A DNA stretch of 13,069 nucleotides from Alphaproteobacteria bacterium MarineAlpha10_Bin2 (GTDB lineage: Bacteria > Pseudomonadota > Alphaproteobacteria > UBA828). The translations under genes and the position numbers were made by a program. Where the stretch lies: positions 1 to 13,069 of the forward strand of contig PTKB01000046.1 of the NCBI GenBank assembly GCA_002937555.1, in the 5' to 3' direction. Below are positions 1 through 6,622 of this stretch, piece by piece. The first letter of the stretch is position 1. Every line of letters starts with the position of its first letter. Under the pieces are notes generated by a model that searched no databases, was not told where the DNA came from, and saw only the letters and a list, made by a program, of their open reading frames with translations.

Positions 1-2
1 CA

Positions 3-935
3 GCAGCACCGGCGGCGCCGTTGGCACCGGTTGCTCAAGCAGACCAGGCTGAGCGGCCGGAAGGGCGAATTTTTGCCAGCCCTCTGGCGCGCCGCATGGC
101 CAAACAATCCGGCCTCGACCTTGCCGCGATCTTAGGCTCCGGCCCCAAGGGGCGGATCGTCAAAGTCGATATCGAGGCGGCACTTTCGGGCGCGGCGCCG
201 GCGGCGTTGGCGCCTGCTCCGGCTGCGGCGCCTTTGGCGGCCATCGGGCCGTACGAAGACATTCAGACCAGCAAGATGCGCAAAATCATCGCCCAGCGCC
301 TGCAGGAAGCGAAGCAGACGGTGCCGCATTTCTACCTGACCGTCGATTGCGAGATCGATGAACTGCTCAAGGTGCGCAAAGAATTGAACGGCCGCTCGGA
401 CGACTACAAATTGTCGGTCAATGATTTCGTCGTCCGCGCCTCGGCCCTCGCATTGCGCAAGGTGCCCGAGTGCAACGCGTCCTGGATTGATGGCGGTCTG
501 CGGCAATACACCGGCGTCGATATCTCGGTCGCCGTCGCCATCGACGATGGCTTGGTGACGCCAATCTTGCGCAATGCCGATCACAAGGGACTGAGCGCGC
601 TGTCGGAAGAAATGAAGGAACTGGCGGCGCGCGCCCGGGCCAAACCGATGGGTCTGGCACCGGAGGAATATCAAGGCGGCACCTTCAGCATTTCCAACCT
701 CGGCATGTTCGGCATCAAGGAGTTCTCGGCGATCATCAATACGCCGCAATCAATGATCCTTGCCGTCGGTGCTGGAGAACAGCGCCCGGTGGTGAAGGAT
801 GGCGCGCTGGCCATTGCCACCCTCATGTCGTGCACGCTTTCGGTCGATCACCGCGTGGTCGACGGCGCCGCCGGCGCAAGATTCCTCGGCGCCTTCAAGG
901 GCCTCATCGAGGACCCGCTTACCATGCTGCTATAG
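3..935 (+). CDS. pdhC: Dihydrolipoamide acetyltransferase (E2) of pyruvate dehydrogenase, 5'-truncated by the window
   Basis: This E2 core subunit transfers acetyl groups from its lipoyl arm to CoA in the cytoplasmic pyruvate dehydrogenase complex. The frame is open to the left edge, so the true start and the N-terminal lipoyl domain lie outside the window; 310 residues are visible. In order they show an Ala/Pro linker, a peripheral-subunit-binding domain (FASPLARRMA through KGRIVKVDIEAAL, about nt 72-185), a second Ala/Pro linker (about 186-240), and the catalytic acyltransferase domain. That domain ends with the active-site motif DHRVVDGA (Asp codon at 846, catalytic His at 849). Internal starts near 21 would only give an artificial N-terminus inside the linker. 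The next gene is lpdA, 29 nt downstream, followed by lipA, which favours the pyruvate over the 2-oxoglutarate or branched-chain complex. The family call is firm; the substrate assignment rests on context and similarity to PdhC. Confidence 0.93.
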   Translation, partial: AAPAAPLAPVAQADQAERPEGRIFASPLARRMAKQSGLDLAAILGSGPKGRIVKVDIEAALSGAAPAALAPAPAAAPLAAIGPYEDIQTSKMRKIIAQRLQEAKQTVPHFYLTVDCEIDELLKVRKELNGRSDDYKLSVNDFVVRASALALRKVPECNASWIDGGLRQYTGVDISVAVAIDDGLVTPILRNADHKGLSALSEEMKELAARARAKPMGLAPEEYQGGTFSISNLGMFGIKEFSAIINTPQSMILAVGAGEQRPVVKDGALAIATLMSCTLSVDHRVVDGAAGARFLGAFKGLIEDPLTMLL

Positions 936-954
936 CCCGCGATAGGCGCGCAGC

Positions 955-960
955 GGAGGA
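955..960 (+). promoter_or_regulatory. Ribosome binding site of lpdA
   Basis: GGAGGA lies 4 nt before the ATG at 965. It decides the lpdA start. The same frame is open back to 830, but that part overlaps the conserved C-terminus of pdhC and encodes an Arg-rich, non-homologous stretch. Confidence 0.75.
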
Positions 961-964
961 CATC

Positions 965-2371
965 ATGGCAGAGAAATCGTTCGACACCGTCATTCTGGGC
1001 GGCGGGCCGGGCGGCTATGTCGCCGCCATCCGGGCCGCCCAACTGGGCCTGAAAACGGCGGTGGTGGAGCGCGAACATTTGGGCGGTATCTGCCTCAATT
1101 GGGGCTGCATCCCGACCAAGGCGCTGCTGCGCGTTTCGGAAATCCGCCATACGCTGGATCGTCTCGACGAATTTGGCTTGTCGTGCGGCGAGGTGAAATT
1201 CGACATTGCCAAGATCGTCAAGCGCTCGCGCCAGATTGCGGGACAGCTTTCGAAGGGCGTCGAATTTCTGCTCAAAAAACACAAAGTAACCGTCTTTGAC
1301 GGTGACGGACGGCTCGCCGGCGCCGGCAAGATGGTGGTCAGCAGGGACGGCAAGGAAATCGCAACCCTTGCTGCCAAGCACATTATCGTCGCCACCGGCG
1401 CGCGGGCGCGCGAGCTGCCCGGCCTCGAAGCCGACGGCAAGCTGGTTTGGACCTACAAGGAAGCGATGGTGCCGAAGGCGATGCCGAAGAGCCTTCTCGT
1501 TGTCGGCTCCGGCGCCATCGGTATGGAGTTCGCCAGCTTTTATGCGGATTTGGGCGCCGAAGTGACGGTGGTCGAATTGCTGCCGCGTATTCTTCCCGTC
1601 GAGGACGAGGAGATTTCAGCGTTTGCCGAGAAGCAGTTCAAGAAACAGGGCATGACACTCTTCACCGGCGCGACCGTGCAGTCACTCAAGAAGAAGGGCA
1701 AGAACGCCGTTAGCGCCGCCATCCAAACGGCGGACGGCAAGACCGAGCAGCGCGATTTCGATCGCGCCATCCTCGCCGTCGGCATCGTCGGTAATGTCGA
1801 AGATATCGGCCTGGAGGAAAGCGGCGTAGAAGTCGAGAAGGGCCATATTAAGACTGGCCCATGGATGGAGACTTCTGGGCCCGGCATCTACGCCATCGGC
1901 GATGTCACCGGCCCGCCCTGGCTGGCCCATAAAGCGATGCATGAAGGCGTGCTTTGCGTCGAGAAAATCGCCGGCGTTGAAGGCGTGCATCCGCTCGATA
2001 AAGCCAACGTGCCGGGCTGCACCTATTGCCGCCCGCAGGTCGCGTCAGTGGGTCTCAGCGAAGCGGCGGCCATAGAAAAAGGCCGTGAGGTCCGTGTTGG
2101 GCGCTTTCCCTTCATGGGCAACGGCAAGGCGATCGCGCTCGGCGAAGCCGAGGGCATGGTGAAGACCGTGTTCGACGCCAAAACCGGCGAATTGCTCGGC
2201 GCGCATATGATCGGCGCCGAAGTCACCGAGTTAATTCAAGGTTATACAATTGCGAAGACAATGGAATGCACCGAGGCGGATTTGATGCAAACGATCTTTC
2301 CGCATCCGACGCTGTCGGAAATGATGCATGAATCGGTTCTTGACGCCTATGACCGCGTGCTCCACATCTAG
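965..2371 (+). CDS. lpdA: Dihydrolipoamide dehydrogenase (E3)
   Basis: This FAD-dependent flavoprotein reoxidises the dihydrolipoyl arm of E2 and passes electrons to NAD+. The protein is 468 residues, the usual length for the family. It shows an N-terminal FAD-binding GGGPGGY (residues 12-18) and the redox disulfide motif CLNWGC (Cys43 and Cys48). A second Rossmann motif for NAD, GSGAIG, is at 181-186, and an FAD-contacting YAIGDV segment lies further on. The C-terminal dimerisation domain carries the catalytic pair HPTLSE (His447, Glu452). The start at 965 is chosen because of the strong GGAGGA just upstream and the canonical N-terminus. The gene follows pdhC by 29 nt and precedes lipA by 26 nt, so it is most likely the E3 of this pyruvate dehydrogenase operon, although E3 is often shared with other 2-oxoacid dehydrogenases. 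Nothing is missing or unusual. Confidence 0.96.
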   Translation: MAEKSFDTVILGGGPGGYVAAIRAAQLGLKTAVVEREHLGGICLNWGCIPTKALLRVSEIRHTLDRLDEFGLSCGEVKFDIAKIVKRSRQIAGQLSKGVEFLLKKHKVTVFDGDGRLAGAGKMVVSRDGKEIATLAAKHIIVATGARARELPGLEADGKLVWTYKEAMVPKAMPKSLLVVGSGAIGMEFASFYADLGAEVTVVELLPRILPVEDEEISAFAEKQFKKQGMTLFTGATVQSLKKKGKNAVSAAIQTADGKTEQRDFDRAILAVGIVGNVEDIGLEESGVEVEKGHIKTGPWMETSGPGIYAIGDVTGPPWLAHKAMHEGVLCVEKIAGVEGVHPLDKANVPGCTYCRPQVASVGLSEAAAIEKGREVRVGRFPFMGNGKAIALGEAEGMVKTVFDAKTGELLGAHMIGAEVTELIQGYTIAKTMECTEADLMQTIFPHPTLSEMMHESVLDAYDRVLHI

Positions 2372-2397
2372 GAGACAAATCTGTTAAGGCTATTGCC

Positions 2398-3345
2398 ATG
2401 GCGAAATCAACTGTGACACCGATTAAAGTTCGCACCAGCCGCGCGCCCAAGCCGCCCTGGCTGCGCGTCAAGGCGCCGAACTCGCCGGAATATCACGCGA
2501 CGCGCAAGCTGATGCGGGCACACAAGCTGAATACCGTCTGCGAGGAAGCGGCGTGCCCCAATATCGGCGAATGCTGGGCTCAGGGCCATGCCACCGTGAT
2601 GATCCTGGGCTCGGTTTGCACCCGCGCCTGCGCGTTTTGCAATATCGCCACCGGGCGCCCCGATCAGCTCGATCCGCATGAGCCGGAAGAACTGGCGCGC
2701 GCTGTCGCGACCCTCGGCCTTTCGCACATGGTCATCACCTCGGTCGACCGCGACGATCTCGCCGACGGCGGCGCCGAACAGTTCGTGCAATGCATCGAGC
2801 GCCTGCGCGAGACCACGCCCGAGACCACCATCGAAGTTCTGACACCGGATTTCCGCAACAAGGAAGGCGCGCTCGAAGCCGTCGTCGCGGCAAAGCCGGA
2901 CGTCTTCAACCATAATCTTGAAACCGTGCCCCGGCTCTATACGGAAGTCCGCCCGGGTGCGCGCTATTTTCATTCGCTGCGTCTTCTCGACCAGGTGAAG
3001 GCGCAAGACCCGGCGATGTTCACCAAATCGGGAATCATGGTCGGCCTTGGCGAGGAGCGGCGCGAAGTTCTTCAGGTCATGGATGACCTGCGCTCAGCGG
3101 ATGTCGATTTCATCACCATCGGCCAATATTTGCAGCCGACCCCGCGCCATCACGAAGTGATGCGTTTCGTCACGCCGGATGAGTTCAAAGAATATGAGCG
3201 CCTGGCCTATGCCAAGGGCTTCCTCATGGTCTCGGCCACGCCGCTCACCCGCTCGTCCTATTTTGCCGGTGACGATTTCGCCCAGCTGCGCGCCAATCGG
3301 CAGGCGCAGCTCGCCAAACGTAGCGCACCCGGAAGCGAGGCTTAG
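2398..3345 (+). CDS. lipA: Lipoyl synthase (radical SAM)
   Basis: LipA inserts two sulfur atoms into octanoyl groups already attached to lipoyl domains, making the cofactor used by the neighbouring E2. The 315-residue protein has both iron-sulfur cluster sets. Cys48, Cys53 and Cys59 (the CEEAACPNIGEC motif) hold the auxiliary 4Fe-4S cluster. Cys74, Cys78 and Cys81 (CTRACAFC) form the radical SAM CxxxCxxC cluster. The C-terminal RSSY at 285-288 supplies the serine that ligates the auxiliary cluster in this family. The ATG at 2398 is preceded by AAGG at 2386-2389 (8 nt spacing), and another GGAG overlaps the end of lpdA. The gene lies in line with pdhC-lpdA and 8 nt before the next gene, so it is probably co-transcribed. 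LipB, the octanoyltransferase that works with it, is not in the window. All key residues are present. Confidence 0.96.
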   Translation: MAKSTVTPIKVRTSRAPKPPWLRVKAPNSPEYHATRKLMRAHKLNTVCEEAACPNIGECWAQGHATVMILGSVCTRACAFCNIATGRPDQLDPHEPEELARAVATLGLSHMVITSVDRDDLADGGAEQFVQCIERLRETTPETTIEVLTPDFRNKEGALEAVVAAKPDVFNHNLETVPRLYTEVRPGARYFHSLRLLDQVKAQDPAMFTKSGIMVGLGEERREVLQVMDDLRSADVDFITIGQYLQPTPRHHEVMRFVTPDEFKEYERLAYAKGFLMVSATPLTRSSYFAGDDFAQLRANRQAQLAKRSAPGSEA

Positions 3346-3353
3346 ACGGCATC

Positions 3354-3830
3354 ATGCCGAAACATGTGGAAAAGCGCGTCCTCGCCCACTCGCCGCAGCA
3401 AATGTTCGAGCTGGTGGCGGATGTCGAGCGCTATCCGCAATTTCTGCCATGGTGCCTCGGCACGCGGGTCACAAGACGCGACAGCGACAGCCTGGATGCT
3501 GACATGCTGATCGGCTTTCGCATGTTTCGCGAACGCTTCGGCTCGCATGTCGAATTTGACCGCGCGAGCCGTGAAATTAAAGTGCGCTACACCCACGGAC
3601 CGTTTCGTTATCTGGTCAACAACTGGCGGTTTTTACCGCATGCTGAAGGATGTGAAATCGATTTTTCCGTCGATTTCGAATTCCGCTCACGCTTGCTGCA
3701 AAAAATCATGGGCGCCTTGTTCACCGAAGCCATCCACCGCATGGTCCGCGCATTCGAGGCCCGGGCGCGCGAAATCTATGGCCCGGCGATTGCCGCGCCG
3801 GAGCCGGAGCCAATCGTTCCGGCCGAGTAA
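3354..3830 (+). CDS. Coq10/RatA-type START-like (SRPBCC) protein
   Basis: This 158-residue protein belongs to the polyketide-cyclase/START-like family that includes mitochondrial Coq10 (a ubiquinone-binding chaperone for respiration) and bacterial RatA. Visible family segments are VERYPQFLPWC (24-34), GPFRYLVNNWRF (82-93) and VDFEFRSRLLQ (about 106-116), followed by a C-terminal amphipathic helix and a Pro/Glu-rich tail. No signal peptide or membrane segment is seen. The ATG at 3354 lies 8 nt after the lipA stop, with a weak GAGG (3338-3341) upstream, so translation may be coupled to lipA. In alphaproteobacteria this gene commonly follows lipA. The RatA name derives from an E. coli toxin report, but placement beside pyruvate dehydrogenase fits the ubiquinone-related Coq10 role better. 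The family call is solid; the biochemical role is inferred. Confidence 0.88.
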   Translation: MPKHVEKRVLAHSPQQMFELVADVERYPQFLPWCLGTRVTRRDSDSLDADMLIGFRMFRERFGSHVEFDRASREIKVRYTHGPFRYLVNNWRFLPHAEGCEIDFSVDFEFRSRLLQKIMGALFTEAIHRMVRAFEARAREIYGPAIAAPEPEPIVPAE

Positions 3831-3840
3831 ACACCATCCT

Positions 3841-4350
3841 TTATGCCACAGCCGTTTGTGACTTGACGGCCGCCAAAGCCATATCGAGCGCCGTTCCTAC
3901 CGTGGCCCATCGCACCGCGTCACGATCGCCTTCATACACATGACGTTCGTGTTGCGTGACGCCGCTTTGCCGGGCGCAGGAGAGATGCACCAGGCCGACC
4001 GGCTTGTCTTGCGTCCCGCCGCCCGGTCCGGCGACCCCGGTTACCGCGAGGGCGAGCTCGGCGTGAGAATGGATGAGCGCGCCCTCGGCCATGGCGCGGC
4101 TGACTTCCTCGCTCACCGCGCCGACGCGGAGAATGAGTTCAGCCGGCACGCCGAGCATTTCCGACTTGGCCTCGTTGGAATAGGTCACGAAGCCGCGCTC
4201 GACCACGTCGGAGGAGCCGGCCACCGCGGTGAGGCAGCCGGCGATCAATCCGCCGGTGCAGGATTCCGCCGTCGCGATTTTGATCTTGTTGTCGCGGCAG
4301 ACGGCCAGAAGCTGCTCGGCCTGCGCGACGAGTGAATGGGAGAGGTTCAT
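3841..4350 (-). CDS. pncC: CinA C-terminal-domain protein (PncC-type NMN amidohydrolase)
   Basis: The family hydrolyses nicotinamide mononucleotide to nicotinic acid mononucleotide plus ammonia in pyridine nucleotide recycling. The protein is 169 residues and consists only of the CinA C-terminal domain; the N-terminal MoCF-like half of full-length CinA is absent. Motifs include TAESCTGG (27-34, with the likely catalytic Ser30), TYSNEAK (56-62), GAVSEEV (77-83) and TGVAGPGGG (104-112). The start is placed at 4350 because MNLSHSL begins the family-typical helix. The frame is open to 4557, but that extension lies antisense within pgpA's own reading and shows no homology. Its ATG overlaps the pgpA stop by four bases (ATGA), so the two are translationally coupled. 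The gene ends 10 nt from the convergent Coq10-like gene. Activity is inferred from the family. Confidence 0.92.
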   Translation of the reverse strand: MNLSHSLVAQAEQLLAVCRDNKIKIATAESCTGGLIAGCLTAVAGSSDVVERGFVTYSNEAKSEMLGVPAELILRVGAVSEEVSRAMAEGALIHSHAELALAVTGVAGPGGGTQDKPVGLVHLSCARQSGVTQHERHVYEGDRDAVRWATVGTALDMALAAVKSQTAVA

Positions 4351-4835
4351 ATGTTGGTCAGGATCCAGATGTTCCACAGAATGATGGCGGCGAGCCCGCC
4401 GGCCAGAAGATCGTCCAGCATCACGCCGAAGCCGCCCTTGATGCGTTTGTCGGCCCAGCCGATGGGCCAGGGTTTGAAGATATCGGCGAGGCGGAACAGC
4501 GCGAAGCCGATGGCGTAGAGAACGACATCCGCCGGCACCAACAACAGCGCCAGCCATTGCCCGGCAACTTCGTCGATGACGATCGGGCCGGCATCGTGAC
4601 TGGCCGTCCGCTTGCTAAAGCGGTGCGCTGCCCAAATGCCGATGACGAAGACCACCGCGATGGCCACGCCAAGCCCGATGATTCCCAAATAATGGCTAAT
4701 GAGATAGGCGAAGGGGAGGGCGGCCAGCGAGCCCGCAGTGCCCGGTGCCAAGGGACTGAGACCGGCGCCGAACCAGGTGGCGAGCAGATGCGCCGGATGC
4801 CAGGAGGCCGGGCGGTGCGGCTCAGCTTGTGTCAT
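4347..4835 (-). CDS. pgpA: Phosphatidylglycerophosphatase A
   Basis: PgpA removes the phosphate from phosphatidylglycerophosphate at the inner membrane, the last step of phosphatidylglycerol synthesis. The 162-residue protein carries the family signature blocks: GLSPLAPGTAGS (25-36), IDEVAGQ (87-93), RLADIFKPWP (115-124) and GGFGVMLDDLLAG (134-146). The conserved acidic residues in the second and fourth blocks are the expected metal and catalytic ligands. Hydrophobic stretches at about 38-70, 93-114 and 143-160 fit several membrane segments. The start is set at 4835 (MTQAEPHRP). The frame stays open to 4910, but those extra 25 residues overlap ispDF and look non-homologous. With this start the gene overlaps the end of ispDF by 14 nt, and its stop overlaps the start of the CinA-domain gene, giving a compact leftward operon. 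Confidence 0.93.
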   Translation of the reverse strand: MTQAEPHRPASWHPAHLLATWFGAGLSPLAPGTAGSLAALPFAYLISHYLGIIGLGVAIAVVFVIGIWAAHRFSKRTASHDAGPIVIDEVAGQWLALLLVPADVVLYAIGFALFRLADIFKPWPIGWADKRIKGGFGVMLDDLLAGGLAAIILWNIWILTNI

Positions 4836-6042
4836 GAGGGGTATCCGCCGGCATGCGAACCGTGGCCACGGCTTGGGCGGCAATGCCTTCGGCCCGACCG
4901 GTGAAGCCAAGTTTCTCGGTCGTCGTTGCTTTGAGGTTGACGGCAGAGTGCGGCAGTCCGAGAAGCGAAGCGAGGTGGCTTTGCATCGCCGCCCGGTGAT
5001 CCTTCAGCTTCGGCCGCTCGCATATCAACGTGATGTCGACATGGTCGAGTATGCCGCGCCGGACCGCCAACAGTTCCATCGCATGGCTGACGAATATATC
5101 GGATTTCGCGTCGCGCCATTTTTCATCGCTGGGCGGAAAATGAACGCCGATATCGCCCTCTCCCAAGGCGCCCAGAATGGCGTCGACCAGGGCGTGGAGC
5201 GCCACGTCGCCGTCCGAATGGCTCCTGACGCCGCGCTCGAACGGCACGCGGACGCCGCACAGCATGAGATGATCTCCATCATCGGCAAAGCGGTGAACAT
5301 CGTATCCCATGCCGACTTTCACGCGCCCGGGCTGTTCGGCGGCGGGGGATTCGGTTCGCATTATTTGTTCGGCACGCGCCATGTCGGACTCCGTGGTGAT
5401 TTTGATATTCTCCTCGCCGCCCGCCACCAGCGCAATACGGAGGCCGTGCATCTCCGCCACCGCCGCGTCGTCGGTCGCGTCGCGTCCCTCAGCCGCGCGA
5501 TGCGCAGCGAGAATTTCCCCGAAGCGGAATGTCTGCGGCGTTTGCGCCCGCCACAATCCGGCGCGCGCGACATCTCGAGCGATCAAATTATCGTCCGGCG
5601 TTGCGCGCTTGATGCTGTCGCTGAGCGGCAGTGCCGCGATGGCGCCGACATTCTCGACGAGTGCATCCAATGTGCGGCCAATGGTTTCGCCGTCGATCAG
5701 CGGCCGCGCGCCGTCATGGATCAGTACCGCGTCCGGCGCGTCTTGAGCGAGGCTCTCCAGGCCGAGGCGCACTGAATCCTGGCGCGTGTCGCCGCCGCTT
5801 ACCGGCGTCAGCAATTTACCGTTAAGCCCGATTTCGAACTCGGATACCGCCGCTCGATAAAGCGGATCATCGTCCGGATGGATGACAGTGCGGACCGCGT
5901 CGATCGCCGGATGGCCGGCGAACGCCCGTATGGTGTGAGACAGCACCGGCTGACCGGCAAGATCGCGGTACTGCTTGGGAAGAGGTCCTCCGACGCGGTG
6001 GCCGCGGCCTGCGGCGACGATGAGCGCGACGTTGCGCGGCAT
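4822..6042 (-). CDS. ispDF: Bifunctional MEP cytidylyltransferase / MECDP synthase (IspD-IspF fusion)
   Basis: This 406-residue fusion covers two non-consecutive steps of the non-mevalonate isoprenoid pathway. IspD couples methylerythritol phosphate to CTP, and IspF cyclises the later CDP-ME 2-phosphate to MECDP. Residues 1 to about 228 are the IspD domain: the nucleotide-binding loop AAGRGHRVGG (10-19) with PKQY (22-25), IHDGARP (108-114), and AQTPQTF (166-172). Residues about 241-400 are IspF: GMGYDVHRF (244-252, zinc ligands Asp248 and His250), HSDGDVALHALVDA (275-288, third zinc ligand His283), and TTTEKLGFTGR (373-383). The start at 6042 has a GAGGGG only 2 nt upstream, a close but plausible spacing. 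It is the first gene of the ispDF-pgpA-pncC leftward cluster. The IspE step between the two reactions is encoded elsewhere. Confidence 0.96.
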   Translation of the reverse strand: MPRNVALIVAAGRGHRVGGPLPKQYRDLAGQPVLSHTIRAFAGHPAIDAVRTVIHPDDDPLYRAAVSEFEIGLNGKLLTPVSGGDTRQDSVRLGLESLAQDAPDAVLIHDGARPLIDGETIGRTLDALVENVGAIAALPLSDSIKRATPDDNLIARDVARAGLWRAQTPQTFRFGEILAAHRAAEGRDATDDAAVAEMHGLRIALVAGGEENIKITTESDMARAEQIMRTESPAAEQPGRVKVGMGYDVHRFADDGDHLMLCGVRVPFERGVRSHSDGDVALHALVDAILGALGEGDIGVHFPPSDEKWRDAKSDIFVSHAMELLAVRRGILDHVDITLICERPKLKDHRAAMQSHLASLLGLPHSAVNLKATTTEKLGFTGRAEGIAAQAVATVRMPADTPHDTS

Positions 6043-6140
6043 GACCCCTCATTCGCAAAAGCAAAAAACAAGCCTATCGCTTTGGCCGGCGATTCGCCAC
6101 TCTTGCGGGCATGCTACAAGTTCGGTGAAAGGAATGATCA
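6043..6140. promoter_or_regulatory. Divergent intergenic region between ispDF and the cupin gene
   Basis: These 98 nt must hold the starts of both the leftward ispDF transcript and the rightward cupin transcript. I could not identify a convincing -35/-10 pair in either direction. A GCATGC palindrome (6109-6114) flanked by CTTG (6102-6105) and CAAG (6117-6120) is the only symmetric element noted, and it is too imperfect to call an operator. Confidence 0.35.
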
Positions 6141-6500
6141 ATGGCAGGCAAAACCGTACGAGACGATTGGCGCATTGCTTTGGATGAAGCCGCTCGGCGG
6201 CTCGAGGAAAACCGAAATCCGGAGAGCAAAGCCTATGAGGTGGTGATGCGCCACGGCTCCATGCATGTTGGCCTCTATGCGCCGCGCGGCAGCGATCCGC
6301 AGCAGCCGCACACCCAAGATGAAGTCTATGTCGTAATGCGCGGGCAGGGCCAGTTTCTGTGCGGAGATGCGCAACAGGCATTCGCGCCCGGCGACGTGCT
6401 ATTTGTACCGGCCGGTCTCGAACACCGCTTTGTCGATTTCACAGGTGATTTGACCGTGTGGGTCGTCTTTTACGGCCCGGAGGGCGGAGAAAATGAGTGA
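6141..6500 (+). CDS. Small single-domain cupin protein, substrate unknown
   Basis: This 119-residue cytosolic protein folds as one cupin barrel. Motif 1 reads PHTQDEVYVVMRGQG, with His57 and Glu61 as metal-ligand candidates. Motif 2 is PGDVLFVPAGLEHRF (83-97), with His95 as the matching ligand. The usual first His of the HxH pair is not obvious: position 55 is Gln. The metal site may therefore be incomplete or use another residue. AAAGGA (6128-6133) lies 7 nt before the ATG at 6141 and supports the start. There is no signal peptide. The gene stands alone between the divergent ispDF cluster and the AT-rich region before dusB, so context gives no pathway. A small-molecule-binding or dioxygenase/isomerase-like role is possible, but I cannot name a substrate. 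Confidence 0.85.
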   Translation: MAGKTVRDDWRIALDEAARRLEENRNPESKAYEVVMRHGSMHVGLYAPRGSDPQQPHTQDEVYVVMRGQGQFLCGDAQQAFAPGDVLFVPAGLEHRFVDFTGDLTVWVVFYGPEGGENE

Positions 6501-6622
6501 GTAAATTAGTTTAACATATTGAAAAAATGCTATAATTAAACATCACTGTTTTAGTTACATACGAAACCATCGCCGCATCAATATATGCCCAATGAATGTG
6601 CAAATTCGGCTATGTTTAAAAA
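6501..6622. other. AT-rich intergenic region upstream of dusB
   Basis: This 122-nt gap is markedly richer in A and T than the surrounding genes. GTTTAA (6509-6514) and TTAAAC (6536-6541) form a 6-bp inverted repeat around the candidate -10 element, and GTTTAA recurs at 6614-6619. No intrinsic terminator for the cupin gene is seen: no GC-rich hairpin precedes a T run. No RNA gene is recognised. Confidence 0.6.
6528..6536 (+). promoter_or_regulatory. Candidate extended -10 promoter for dusB-ntrBC
   Basis: TGCTATAAT is a perfect TGN plus TATAAT extended -10 element inside the AT-rich gap between the cupin gene and dusB. The best -35-like hexamer, TTAACA (6511-6516), is only 14 nt upstream, too close for a standard spacer, so the extended -10 would have to carry recognition. 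Transcription would begin near 6543, leaving a leader of about 80 nt. No GTGC-type NtrC palindrome or sigma-54 -24/-12 element was found nearby. Confidence 0.45.

Noticed and set aside
132..749. 205-codon open frame on the - strand over pdhC
   Set aside because: It is antisense to the E2 catalytic domain, has an Arg/Gln-rich composition with no domain, and has no ribosome binding site or gene context.
830..964. N-terminal extension of lpdA to an ATG at 830
   Set aside because: The extension overlaps the active-site end of pdhC in another frame. The FAD-binding N-terminus and the GGAGGA site place the start at 965.
4351..4557. N-terminal extension of the CinA-domain gene that could have supplied the MoCF half of full-length CinA
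   Set aside because: The extra residues are an out-of-frame reading of pgpA and carry no MoCF motifs. The ATGA overlap supports the start at 4350.
4738..5775. 345-codon open frame on the + strand
   Set aside because: It lies antisense to ispDF, whose two domains have full motif support on the - strand. The + translation is Arg/Ala-rich with no recognisable motif, as expected of a shadow frame in GC-rich DNA.
6102..6120. CTTG-GCATGC-CAAG symmetric element between ispDF and the cupin gene as an operator
   Set aside because: The outer and inner arms have different centres and the intermediate bases do not pair, so the symmetry is poor and compatible with chance.
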